Shown here piece after piece: positions 7,276 through 15,883 of a stretch of 64,000 nucleotides of DNA. How positions within the stretch are numbered: the first letter of the stretch is position 1; each line of letters opens with the position of its first letter. Below the pieces are notes generated by a model that worked only from the letters and a program-made list of their open reading frames with translations, ran no database searches and had not been told where the DNA came from. The translations under genes were made by a program, and so were the position numbers. The stretch comes from CAZADA01 sp964526675. GTDB taxonomy: Bacteria > Pseudomonadota > Alphaproteobacteria > Caulobacterales > Maricaulaceae. Where the stretch lies: the NCBI GenBank assembly GCA_964526675.1, contig CAZGLY010000011.1, positions 9,962 to 73,961 of the forward strand. The letters are read 5' to 3'.

Positions 7276-10200
7276 TCAAGAGGCTGGGGCCGGGTCGGTC
7301 GCCTGCGCGCGCCGGGCCGCGCGGGCGTCGCGCCATGCGCCCGGGGCGCGGCACAAGACGTAAAACACCGGCGTGAAGATCAGACCGAATACCGTCACGC
7401 CGAGCATCCCGAAGAACACGGCCGTTCCCAAAGCCTGGCGGAGCTCCGCGCCGGAGCCTGTCGCGATGACCAGGGGCACGACGCCGAGAATGAACGCAAA
7501 CGACGTCATCAGGATCGGCCGGAGCCTCAGGCGCGCCGCGTGGGCGGCCGCGGCGAACCGGTCCATGCCCTCCTGCTCGGCTTGGCGGGCGAACTCCACG
7601 ATCAAAATTGCGTTCTTGGAGGCCAGTCCGATCAGCACGACAAACCCGATCTGCGTGAGCAAGTTGTTGTCCAGACCGCGCAACAACACGCCGCTGACCG
7701 CGGAGAGCAGACACATCGGCACGATCAGAATGATGGCCAGCGGCAACATCCAGCTCTCGTATTGGCCCGCCAGCACGAGGAAGACGAACACCACCGCCAA
7801 GGCGAACACCGCGAGCGCGCTGACCTGGGCGGCCCGCTGTTGGTAGGAAAGATCCGTCCAGGCATAGCTGAATCCGGTGGGAAGGTTCCGCTCCGCCAGC
7901 CCTTCAACGGCGTCGAGCGCTTGGCCCGTGGAGACGCCCGGCGCGGCTGCGCCTTGGACCAGCGCGGCGGGGAAGAGATTGAACCGCGCCACCCGGGTCG
8001 GACCCGCGGTTTCGGAGAAGCTCGCCACCGAGCCGATGGGCGCCATCTCGCCGGAGGCGGTCCGGGCGCGCAGTCGCGCCACGTCGTCGATGGTCCGCCG
8101 ATGCTCGGCGTCCGCCTGGGCGGTCACGCGGTAAGTCCGGCCGAGGAAGTTGAAATCGTTGATGTAGGCGGAGCCGACATACACCTCGATGGCCTCGTTC
8201 ACCGCCTCGACGTCCATGCCGAGTTTTTCAGCGCGCGTGCGGTCAATGTCGACGTAGATCTGGGGCGTGGCGGTGTTGAAGAGGGTGAAGGCGTTCTGCG
8301 TTTGCGGCTGGAAGTTCGCCGGACCGGCGACCGACCATGCGGCTTGCTCCAGAGCGGGGAGGCCTCGGCCGGCGCGATCCTGAACATACATCGTGAAGCC
8401 GCCGGCGTTGCCGATGCCGCGCACCGGCGGCGGCGCGATGACGAACACGTTGATGTTGTCGCGCAGATAGGGCGCGAAACGGCCGCGCAGGTCGTTCATG
8501 ATCGCGTCTTGGCTGCGGCCCGCGGCGGCGCGTTCGCCGGCCTCATCGAAGGTGAAGAACACGGCTCCCGCGTTGGAGGCGGTGGTGAACGTCGCTCCGT
8601 CCAACCCAGCGAACCCCGCGGCGTGGGCGACGCTGTCGACCTCCAGGCCGTCGCGGATGATCCGCCGCAGCGCCTCGTCCGTGCGCGAGAGGCTCGCACC
8701 GGGCGGCAGCTGCACCACCGTGATGGCGTAACCCTGGTCTTGAGGCGGGATGAAGCCCGAGGGCGTGCGCTGAAACTGATAGCCCGTCAGCGCCAGCAGT
8801 CCCGCATAGACGAGCACCGCGAGAAGGCTGACCCGCACCAGCCGGCGCGTGAACGCGGCGTACCCGCCCGCGACGGCGTCAAAGCCGCGGTTGAAGCCGC
8901 GCCCGAGAGCGCCCAACCAGGCCAGAGGACCGCGGCCGCCTTCGCTCTTGGGCTTGAGGAGGAGCGCCGACAGCGCGGGAGACAGCGTGAGCGACACGAC
9001 CACCGACACCACCGTGGCCGCGGCGATCGTCAGCGCGAACTGCCGGTAGAACTGGCCCGTAATGCCTTCAAGAAAGGCCGTCGGCGTGAACACCGCCACC
9101 AGCACGAGGCCCATCGCCACGAGGGCGCCGCTCACCTCGTCCATCGTCTTGTGGGCGGCCTCGCGCGGGGACAGGCCCTGCTCGATGTAGCGTTCGATGT
9201 TTTCGACCACGATGATGGCGTCGTCGACGACGATGCCGATCGCCAAGACCAGGCCGAACAAGGACAGATTGTTGAGGGAGAAGCCGAAGGCGGCCATCAC
9301 CGCGAAGGTCGTGATCAGCGAGATCGGAATGGCGATGATGGGCACGATGGCCGCGCGCCAACTCTGCAGAAACACGAAGATGACCAGGCACACGAGGATG
9401 ACGGCCTCATAGATGGTCACTTGGACTTCGTGGATCGATTCCGCGATGTACTCGGTGGGGTTGTAGATGATGTCGTAGGCCACGCCTTCAGGGAACGCCT
9501 CAGCCAAATGGGCCAGCGTCTCCTGCACCGCTTCCGCCGTCGCCAGGGCGTTGGAGCCGGGTCGCTGGAAGATGCCCACGGCGACGGCTGGGGCGTTGTC
9601 CAGATAGGCGCTCAAGGAGTAATCCAGCGCGCCAAGCTCCACCCGCGCGACATCGCGCACCCGCACCAGACGTCCCTCATCGCCGCTGGCGATCACTATG
9701 TCTCCGAAGGCGTCCGGCGCGGTCAGCCGTCCCTGGGTGCGCAGGCTGATTTCGTAATCGCCTTGATCGGAAGCCGGCAGCCGATCGAGCGCGCCGGCCG
9801 CGACCTGCACATTCTGGCCCCGCAGCGCTTGAACGATGTCGCCGCCCGACAGGCCAAAGCGTTCCGCACGGGTCGGGTCGATCCACACGCGCATGGAGTA
9901 GTCGCGGGCGCCGAAGATGGTCGCGGAGCCGACGCCCTCAATGCGCGAAAGCTCATCGCGCATTTGGGTGCTGACATAGTTCGAGAGATACAAGCTGTCG
10001 CGAGACGCATCGGGCGAATACACGTGCGCGACCAGCATCAGGTCGGGTGAATTCTTCTGCGTGATCACCCCAAGCCGGCGGACTTCTTCTGGTAGCCGCG
10101 CCTCCGCCGCCGTCACGCGGTTCTGGACCAGCACTTGGGCGGTGTCGAGGTCCGTGCCGAGCTCAAACGTGACCGTGAGCGTCAGCGAGCCGTCCGCGGT

Positions 10201-10452
10201 GGATTGGGAGAGCATGTAGATCATGCCCTCGACGCCGTTGATCTCTTGCTCCAGCGGCGTGGCGACCGTGTCGGCCACGGTTTCGGCGTCCGCGCCGGGG
10301 TAGTTCGCGACGACCTGGATCGTCGGCGGCGCGACTTCGGGATACTGGGAGATCGGCAGGGTGAAGTAGGCCACCGCGCCGATCAGGGTCGTGATCACCC
10401 ACACCACGCTCGCGAGGATCGGCCGGTCGATGAAGAGGTGCGTGAAGCGCAT
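7276..10452 (-). CDS. RND (HAE1/AcrB-type) efflux transporter, inner-membrane pump
   Basis: 1058 residues, the usual length for a drug-type RND pump. It begins MRFTHLFIDRPILASVVWV, the first membrane helix. Two large periplasmic loops and twelve predicted membrane helices are present. The proton-relay pair Asp-Asp is at about residues 410-411 in GIVVDDAIIVVENIERY; GLASKNAILIVEFARQ is the conserved helix near the end. Together these put it in the HAE1 (AcrB/MexB) subfamily rather than the heavy-metal subfamily. ATG at 10452 is 10 nt after the adaptor gene, so the two form an operon. No outer-membrane factor is present in the locus, so a TolC-like channel must be supplied from elsewhere. Substrates cannot be inferred. 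Confidence 0.93.
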   Translation of the reverse strand: MRFTHLFIDRPILASVVWVITTLIGAVAYFTLPISQYPEVAPPTIQVVANYPGADAETVADTVATPLEQEINGVEGMIYMLSQSTADGSLTLTVTFELGTDLDTAQVLVQNRVTAAEARLPEEVRRLGVITQKNSPDLMLVAHVYSPDASRDSLYLSNYVSTQMRDELSRIEGVGSATIFGARDYSMRVWIDPTRAERFGLSGGDIVQALRGQNVQVAAGALDRLPASDQGDYEISLRTQGRLTAPDAFGDIVIASGDEGRLVRVRDVARVELGALDYSLSAYLDNAPAVAVGIFQRPGSNALATAEAVQETLAHLAEAFPEGVAYDIIYNPTEYIAESIHEVQVTIYEAVILVCLVIFVFLQSWRAAIVPIIAIPISLITTFAVMAAFGFSLNNLSLFGLVLAIGIVVDDAIIVVENIERYIEQGLSPREAAHKTMDEVSGALVAMGLVLVAVFTPTAFLEGITGQFYRQFALTIAAATVVSVVVSLTLSPALSALLLKPKSEGGRGPLAWLGALGRGFNRGFDAVAGGYAAFTRRLVRVSLLAVLVYAGLLALTGYQFQRTPSGFIPPQDQGYAITVVQLPPGASLSRTDEALRRIIRDGLEVDSVAHAAGFAGLDGATFTTASNAGAVFFTFDEAGERAAAGRSQDAIMNDLRGRFAPYLRDNINVFVIAPPPVRGIGNAGGFTMYVQDRAGRGLPALEQAAWSVAGPANFQPQTQNAFTLFNTATPQIYVDIDRTRAEKLGMDVEAVNEAIEVYVGSAYINDFNFLGRTYRVTAQADAEHRRTIDDVARLRARTASGEMAPIGSVASFSETAGPTRVARFNLFPAALVQGAAAPGVSTGQALDAVEGLAERNLPTGFSYAWTDLSYQQRAAQVSALAVFALAVVFVFLVLAGQYESWMLPLAIILIVPMCLLSAVSGVLLRGLDNNLLTQIGFVVLIGLASKNAILIVEFARQAEQEGMDRFAAAAHAARLRLRPILMTSFAFILGVVPLVIATGSGAELRQALGTAVFFGMLGVTVFGLIFTPVFYVLCRAPGAWRDARAARRAQATDPAPAS

Positions 10453-10462
10453 GGCCGCGATC

Positions 10463-11686
10463 CTATTCGTCGTCGGCGGAGCCCGGCTGCTCCACGTCGG
10501 CTTCGGGAGCGGGCTCCTCTGACGGGGCGGCCAGCGGCGCGTCATAGGGCGCCAGGGGCGCGCCGGGGCGGATGGCGAGCAACCCTTCGACAACCACGCG
10601 ATCATCCGCCGCGAGCCCCGCACGGATCACCCGCATGCCGTCATCCAGGAGCGGGCCGAGTTCGACAAACCGTTGGCTGGGACCGTCCTCGCCCATCACC
10701 CAGACGAATCGACCCGCTTGGTCGGCGAGGACGATCGCATCCGGGACCGCGAAGGCGTCGTACGGCGCCGAACCGGGCAGGCGCATGCGCGCGAACAGGC
10801 CCGGCGTGAACAGGCCGTCCGGATTGGGCACGACGGCGCGCCCGCGCAAGGTGCTGGTGGCGGCGTCAAGGCGAGGCTCGACAAAGTCGATCATCCCCTG
10901 ATGGGGCCACCCGGTTTCGTCGGCGAGGCGGATGCCGACGGGTGTCTGCGCCGCGGAGGCGCGGGGCCGCTCGCCCGCGATGCCCAAGCGCGCATAGCGG
11001 AGATACTGCGCTTCGCTGGCCTCCACCTCGAGGTAGATCGGATCCGTCGTGATGACCGTTGTCAGCAAGGTCGCGCCCGCGCCGCCGCTCACCAGATTGC
11101 CGACGCTGACGCGGTTGTCGCTCACCCGCCCGGCGATGGGCGAGGTCACGGTCGTGAATTCGCGATCAAGCTCGGCGGCGCGCTGACGGGCGCGCGCAGC
11201 GTCCAGTCCGGCTTGGGCTTCGAGCTGAGTGGTGACGCGGTTGTCGTATTCTTCCGAGGCGATGGCGCGCCGTTCGAGGAGTTCCGCCCCGCGCTCCGCC
11301 TCTCGAGTGGCGTTGCGCAGGCGCGCCTCCGCGGCGAGGACATCGGCGGCCGCGGCGTCGAACGCGGCGTCAAAGGGGCGTGGATCAATCAAGAACAAGG
11401 GATCGCCCGCCGCGACCTCTTGCCCGTCCTCAAAGTAAATCTCTTGGAGATAGCCGGAGACCCGGGCCCGAACCTCCACGTCCTCGACCGCAAGGAAACG
11501 GCCGGTGTATTCATCCCAGTCGATCACTTCACGCACGAGTGGGGCGGACACGCCCACCGGTGCGGCCTGACCGCCTGGACCGCCGGATCCGTCTGGCGGG
11601 GGCGGCGCTTCGCAACCGGCCAGCACGCTGAACATGCCAAGAGCGACCCCTGCGATCGCCAAGCCGCGCGGCGGCGCCGTCACCAT
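10463..11686 (-). CDS. RND efflux periplasmic adaptor lipoprotein (HlyD/MFP family)
   Basis: 407 residues. The N-terminus has a lipoprotein signal ending in LAGC (Cys about 25), so the protein is probably lipid-anchored in the periplasm. Next come the lipoyl half-motif (VRARVSGYLQEIYFEDGQEV), an alpha-helical hairpin rich in Ala/Arg/Glu (about 110-180), the second lipoyl half (TTVTSPIAGRVSDNRV), and the barrel and membrane-proximal domains. ATG 11686 has a GGGGGA motif upstream and places the lipobox correctly; an in-frame extension to 11893 would not make a signal peptide. The C-terminal ~30 residues are acidic and Pro-rich. It works with the adjacent pump. No repressor gene is adjacent. Confidence 0.92.
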   Translation of the reverse strand: MVTAPPRGLAIAGVALGMFSVLAGCEAPPPPDGSGGPGGQAAPVGVSAPLVREVIDWDEYTGRFLAVEDVEVRARVSGYLQEIYFEDGQEVAAGDPLFLIDPRPFDAAFDAAAADVLAAEARLRNATREAERGAELLERRAIASEEYDNRVTTQLEAQAGLDAARARQRAAELDREFTTVTSPIAGRVSDNRVSVGNLVSGGAGATLLTTVITTDPIYLEVEASEAQYLRYARLGIAGERPRASAAQTPVGIRLADETGWPHQGMIDFVEPRLDAATSTLRGRAVVPNPDGLFTPGLFARMRLPGSAPYDAFAVPDAIVLADQAGRFVWVMGEDGPSQRFVELGPLLDDGMRVIRAGLAADDRVVVEGLLAIRPGAPLAPYDAPLAAPSEEPAPEADVEQPGSADDE

Positions 11687-11909
11687 GATGTCCCCCAAAA
11701 CGCACGCACAGATCGGGCGGGCGGCGCGCGCCGGGATCCGGACCGAAAGCGCCGCGTCGTCACTTGTCATACATAACACTTTGCCGATTGAGTGCGAGTC
11801 GCCCGTCGCCGTCTGGAACCGCTTCGGCGGCGGTGCGGCTGGCGCGGTCGCGGCCCCTTGGCGCGGGGGCGTGACGCTGCTTAAGTGCCGCAAGCGTTAG
11901 GAGGGCCCC

Positions 11910-12236
11910 ATGGAACACGCCGCCGCGGTTGATCCGTTCATCTTTCGCGTGAGCATTTTCGTGCTCGCGGTGTTTGTGGGCTATTACGTGGTGTGGAGTG
12001 TGACGCCCGCGCTGCACACGCCCCTGATGGCGGTCACCAACGCCGTCTCCTCCGTGATCGTGGTCGGCGCGTTGCTTGCCGCGGCCGCACAGCCGATGGC
12101 CGGGTCCGCCGGTGGAACCGTGGCGGCGTCCAAGACCTTTGGCGTGATCGCGGTGGTGTTGGCGAGCGTCAACATCTTTGGCGGTTTCCTCGTCACCCGC
12201 CGCATGCTCGCGATGTACAAAAAGAAACAACGGTAG
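11910..12236 (+). CDS. pntAB: NAD(P) transhydrogenase alpha subunit, membrane part (PntAB/alpha-2)
   Basis: 108-residue membrane protein with three to four helices, matching the C-terminal membrane domain of the proton-translocating transhydrogenase alpha subunit, which is a separate gene in many alphaproteobacteria. Typical segments are FVGYYVVWSVTPALHTPLMAVTNAVSS and FGVIAVVLASVNIFGGF followed by RRMLAMYKKK. GGAGG lies just before ATG 11910. The soluble NAD-binding subunit (PntAA), normally immediately upstream, is absent: upstream sequence holds the divergent adaptor gene and about 220 nt with nothing recognisable. pntB is on the same strand but 1.5 kb away, beyond two opposite-strand genes. 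Confidence 0.93.
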   Translation: MEHAAAVDPFIFRVSIFVLAVFVGYYVVWSVTPALHTPLMAVTNAVSSVIVVGALLAAAAQPMAGSAGGTVAASKTFGVIAVVLASVNIFGGFLVTRRMLAMYKKKQR

Positions 12237-12248
12237 CGCGCGTCGGCG

Positions 12249-12794
12249 TCACCGGCCGATGATCAGCCGCACCAGACCGTCAATCGACTCCACGCTGGAG
12301 TCGCCTTGGCTGTCGCCAAAGCTGTTGTAGCTCTGGACGCGCGCGCCGATGTCAAACGCGACGGGGCCTGGCACGTCCAGGATGAAGCCGGTGGCGAGCT
12401 GGCCGACGACGGCGGACTCGCTTCGGTTGCTCCCGCTGGCGCCGTCGAACAGATCGCTGTCGAACGCGCCGCCGCCGACCCCCGCTCCCAGGTAGAAGCG
12501 GGTGGTGGGCGCGACCTCGAATTCGCGGGCGTAGTTGACGAGAACCGCGCCGAGGGACGCCAACTCATCGGTGTCGCCGCCGCCAAGCCCGCCAACCGCT
12601 TCAAGCTCGAAACGATTGCGGTCAAACACCAGGCCAGCGCCAAGCGACGCCCGCCCGCCGGTTTGGCTTCCGCCGCCTGTCAGGGTTCCAGCGCCAACGC
12701 CGATCGCGCCATAGGGCCCAGTTTGCGCGGCGGCGGGCGCGGCCGCGAGGAGCACGGCGACCAACGCCGCCGCTGTTCGCTGTCGTTCGTCCAT
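12249..12794 (-). CDS. Small outer-membrane beta-barrel protein
   Basis: 181 residues with a clear signal peptide (VAVLLAAAPAAAQ, cleavage after AAA-Q) and a mature part of alternating hydrophobic/polar Gly-rich strands typical of an eight-stranded barrel (TRFYLGAGVGGGAFDSD, VAFDIGARVQSY, ending VRLIIGR). I do not recognise a named family; it resembles general OmpA-barrel/porin-like proteins. It lies on the strand opposite pntAB and pntB, 88 nt downstream of a second barrel gene, and the two may be duplicated. Function unknown. Confidence 0.65.
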   Translation of the reverse strand: MDERQRTAAALVAVLLAAAPAAAQTGPYGAIGVGAGTLTGGGSQTGGRASLGAGLVFDRNRFELEAVGGLGGGDTDELASLGAVLVNYAREFEVAPTTRFYLGAGVGGGAFDSDLFDGASGSNRSESAVVGQLATGFILDVPGPVAFDIGARVQSYNSFGDSQGDSSVESIDGLVRLIIGR

Positions 12795-12882
12795 GAGGCC
12801 GATCGTGCTCGCGGTGTCCGTCGTTCACACCACGCCATCGGCCCGCAACGCGCGGCGCGCCGGGGCGCGTGGTCGCAGCGCC

Positions 12883-13479
12883 CTAGGGCTTGAACCGCAG
12901 GGTGAAGAGCAGATCCGTGCTGTTCACGTCTTGGATCGCGATCCCGCCTTCGCTCACGCCGGGGTAACTGATCCGGCGCACCGTCGCGTCGAGGGTGACG
13001 CGATTGGAGGCGCGGTAGGAGCCGCCGACAAACACCTGGCCAATCCCGTCGGTCTCGTCCTGGGCCGTGAGGCCGTCGTCCAGATCCAGCTCCGTGTTGC
13101 CGAAACCGAGCCCAGCGCCGGCGAACGCGCCGACACGCTGGTTGATGGGATAGTCGATGATGCCGTTCACCAGCACCGCCGTGCTGTTGTAGCTGGAGCT
13201 GAGATCGGTATCCAACGCGTTGCCCGAGAAATTCACCTCAAGCTCCAAGCGCGTGCCGAAGCGGCGCAGGTCGGGCCCTTCAAGCCCGAGGCCCGCGACC
13301 ACCCGCGAGCCGATGTTCACGTCTTCGGTGTCCCCGCCGACGATTTCGGGGTCGCTCGGCGCGCCAAACCCGGCGCCGAGTTTCGTGTACCATTCAAGAC
13401 CGGTTTGCGCCTCGGCCGCGCCGGCTCCGATGACCACCGCGGCGACCATGGCCGCCAGGCCTTCACGCGTCTGTGTCAT
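12883..13479 (-). CDS. Small outer-membrane beta-barrel protein
   Basis: 198 residues. The signal peptide ends AGAAEAQ; the mature part has barrel-like strands (WYTKLGAGFGAP, VGAFAGAGLGFGNTELD, VFVGGSYRASNRVTLDATVR) and ends with an aromatic-containing strand, LLFTLRFKP, the usual barrel C-terminus. It shares size, orientation and Gly/Asp-rich composition with the gene at 12249-12794, but identity is low by eye. The pair separates pntAB from pntB. Start ATG at 13479. No function can be assigned. Confidence 0.65.
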   Translation of the reverse strand: MTQTREGLAAMVAAVVIGAGAAEAQTGLEWYTKLGAGFGAPSDPEIVGGDTEDVNIGSRVVAGLGLEGPDLRRFGTRLELEVNFSGNALDTDLSSSYNSTAVLVNGIIDYPINQRVGAFAGAGLGFGNTELDLDDGLTAQDETDGIGQVFVGGSYRASNRVTLDATVRRISYPGVSEGGIAIQDVNSTDLLFTLRFKP

Positions 13480-13567
13480 ATCCCCTCCGTCGGACTCGCG
13501 TTTGGACGCTTCGGCTCTACCAAGTCTTGACCTTGGCGACGAGCGTCAGACGCTGTTGTTCGCGGCG

Positions 13568-13619
13568 GTGTCCGTCGCGTGCGGACACCAGCGCTGTCTG
13601 CGCCCGACAATGGTCGGGC
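13568..13619 (+). other. Two consecutive perfect stem-loops upstream of pntB
   Basis: Two hairpins lie in the 279-nt gap before pntB. GTGTCCG/CGGACAC has a 7-nt loop (13568-13588) and GCCCGAC/GTCGGGC has a 4-nt loop (13602-13619). Neither is followed by a T tract. They may be part of the pntB leader or may stabilise transcript ends. The rest of the gap (13480-13567 and 13620-13758) shows nothing I can name. Confidence 0.35.
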
Positions 13620-13758
13620 CTCGCCAACAGTGGAGCGGGCAAAAGGGGCGTCATGACGGCGCCGACGGGCCAAAGGACTGGACGCCGCGCCGCGTTCTTG
13701 CCACGGTCGCGCCCGGTGGGCCCTCCGCCACAGTGCGCGTCGATCCGGAGCATACCCC

Positions 13759-15171
13759 ATGAACGCCGATCTAGCGGCCCTCCTCTATTTGGTGGCGGGC
13801 GTCCTGTTCATTTTGACGTTGCGCGGCTTGTCGAGCCCTGAGACCAGTCGCCAAGGCAATCTGTTTGGCATGATCGGCATGGCTCTGGCCGTGGGCGTGA
13901 CGCTGGCGGTCACCGCCGGGCAGGGCGGGCTCGACGGGACCACGTTGGCGTTGATCTTCGGCGGCGTTGCGATCGGCGGCGGAGTCGGCGCGGTGATCGC
14001 GAACCGCATTGCGATGACGGAGATGCCGCAGCTGGTGGCGGCGTTCCATTCGCTTGTGGGTTTGGCGGCGGTGTTCGTGGCGGCGGCGGCGCTCTACACG
14101 CCCGAAGCGTACGGCATCGGCGTGGCGGGTGACCTGAAGACCGCGTCGTTGATCGAGCTCTCCTTGGGCACGGCGATCGGCGCGATCACCTTTTCGGGGT
14201 CGGTGATCGCGTTTGCGAAGCTCAACGGCAACATGTCCGGCGCGCCGATCCTGCTGCCCGCGCGTCACCTCATCAACATCGGCATCGGCCTTGGGATCGT
14301 GGCGGGAATTGTCGCGCTGGTGCAGTCCGGCGGAAGCGCGACGACCGCGTTTTGGGTGATCACCGCGCTCGGCTTCGTCATCGGCGTTACGTTGATCATC
14401 CCGATTGGCGGCGCGGACATGCCCGTCGTCGTGTCGATGCTCAACTCCTATTCGGGCTGGGCGGCGGCCGCGCTGGGCTTCACGTTGGAGAACACGGCGC
14501 TGTTGATCACGGGCGCGTTGGTCGGCTCGTCCGGCGCGATCCTGTCCTACATCATGTGCAAGGGCATGAACCGCAGCTTCATCTCCGTCATCCTCGGCGG
14601 ATTTGGCGGCGACGACGCGGCCGCCGCCGCAGCCCAGGCCGAGATGGGCGCCGTCAAACGCGGCTCGGCGGACGACGCCGCCTTCATCATGAAAAACGCC
14701 GGCAAGGTGATCATCGTGCCGGGCTACGGCATGGCCGTCGCCCAGGCGCAGCACGCGCTCAAGGAGATGGGCGACAAGCTCAAGGCCGAGGGCGTGGACG
14801 TGGCGTACGCCATTCACCCCGTCGCCGGGCGTATGCCGGGCCACATGAACGTGCTGCTGGCCGAGGCGCAGGTGCCCTATGACGAAGTCTTCGAGTTGGA
14901 AGACATCAATTCCGATTTCGGGCAGGCCGATGTGGCCTTCGTGATCGGCGCCAACGACGTGACCAATCCGGCGGCGGAGGATGACCCAAGCTCGCCGATT
15001 TACGGCATGCCCGTGCTGAAGGTGTGGAACTCGGGCACCGTGTTCTTTGTGAAGCGCTCGCTCGGCTCAGGCTACGCCGGGGTGCAGAACCCGCTCTTCT
15101 TCCGTGACAACACGATGATGTTGCTGGCCGACGCGAAGAAAATGGTCGAGGACGTCGTGAAGTCTTTGTAG
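13759..15171 (+). CDS. pntB: NAD(P) transhydrogenase beta subunit
   Basis: 470-residue beta subunit of the proton-pumping transhydrogenase, which uses the proton gradient to drive hydride transfer from NADH to NADP. The N-terminal ~270 residues form about eight or nine membrane helices (ALLYLVAGVLFILTLRGL, then many Gly/Ala helices). The C-terminal dIII domain binds NADP, with IIVPGYGMAVAQAQ, HPVAGRMPGHMNVLLAEA, GANDVTNPAA and GSGYAGVQNPLF. Full length. A GGAG motif precedes ATG 13759. Function requires PntAB (11910-12236) and the missing PntAA subunit. Confidence 0.96.
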   Translation: MNADLAALLYLVAGVLFILTLRGLSSPETSRQGNLFGMIGMALAVGVTLAVTAGQGGLDGTTLALIFGGVAIGGGVGAVIANRIAMTEMPQLVAAFHSLVGLAAVFVAAAALYTPEAYGIGVAGDLKTASLIELSLGTAIGAITFSGSVIAFAKLNGNMSGAPILLPARHLINIGIGLGIVAGIVALVQSGGSATTAFWVITALGFVIGVTLIIPIGGADMPVVVSMLNSYSGWAAAALGFTLENTALLITGALVGSSGAILSYIMCKGMNRSFISVILGGFGGDDAAAAAAQAEMGAVKRGSADDAAFIMKNAGKVIIVPGYGMAVAQAQHALKEMGDKLKAEGVDVAYAIHPVAGRMPGHMNVLLAEAQVPYDEVFELEDINSDFGQADVAFVIGANDVTNPAAEDDPSSPIYGMPVLKVWNSGTVFFVKRSLGSGYAGVQNPLFFRDNTMMLLADAKKMVEDVVKSL

Positions 15172-15219
15172 CCGGCGTGGCGTTGGTCGGTGTTTTCTGC
15201 GTCGTGAACGGGCGAACGG

Positions 15220-15696
15220 TTGGACACAACGCGTGTGCTGAAGATGTTGCCACTTGTACTCTTTGCGGTCTTGACCCTGATAGCGGCGCTCCATGTCTAT
15301 TGGGGCTTCGGCGGCTTGTGGCCGGCTAACAGCGAGCGCGCGCTCATCAACACCGTTGTTGGAAGCCCAAGAGCCCGGGCGATGCCGGCCCTGGCGCCGA
15401 CACTTGTGGTCGCCGGCTTGATCTTCCTCGCCGGGGTGTTTGGGCTGTTGGCCGGCGGCGTGATCCCCGGCGTGGTCCACGTCTTGGCGCGGATCGCCGC
15501 CGGTGTTTTGGCGGTGATCTTTATCGGACGCGGCGTGGTCGGCTGGGGGATTGACCTCGGCGTCATCCAGGCGGACGTGACCGAGCCGTTTCGGACGCTG
15601 GATCTGTGGTTCTACTCGCCGCTCTGCTTTGGGTTGGGCGCGGCCTTCGCCGTTTTGACATTTACGGGTGGAGCGTCCGCCGCCGCCTCAGCATAA
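15220..15696 (+). CDS. DUF3995-like small membrane protein
   Basis: About 150-158 residues with four predicted membrane helices. The N-terminal ALHVYWGFGGLWP segment is typical of DUF3995 proteins, which have no known function. The most 5' start is TTG at 15220; ATG at 15244 (MLPLVLFAVL), eight codons later and directly at the first helix, is equally plausible. It follows pntB by 48 nt on the same strand and may be cotranscribed with it. Confidence 0.7.
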   Translation: MDTTRVLKMLPLVLFAVLTLIAALHVYWGFGGLWPANSERALINTVVGSPRARAMPALAPTLVVAGLIFLAGVFGLLAGGVIPGVVHVLARIAAGVLAVIFIGRGVVGWGIDLGVIQADVTEPFRTLDLWFYSPLCFGLGAAFAVLTFTGGASAAASA

Positions 15697-15883
15697 CAAT
15701 ACCGTGCACGGATCTTTGAAACGTGATCCGGACACTCGACGTCCGCGGGCCCTTAGAGCCGCCTCTGCCGCGGACATCGCCGGCTCTTTAACGCCATCGC
15801 AGCGTCGCGCGGATTGGCGATGCAACACACTCTGAACGGTTTGCGCCTACGCTCCCGCGCTATGGCGAGCGTGGTGGAGTGTT

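Noticed and set aside
7231..10050. 939-residue plus-strand open frame opposite the RND pump
   Set aside because: His/Arg/Gln/Gly-rich composition, no domain, and it is the complement of a well-conserved pump. Typical antisense open frame in high-GC DNA.
13771..14844. 357-residue minus-strand open frame opposite pntB
   Set aside because: Arg/His-rich antisense shadow of a conserved gene.
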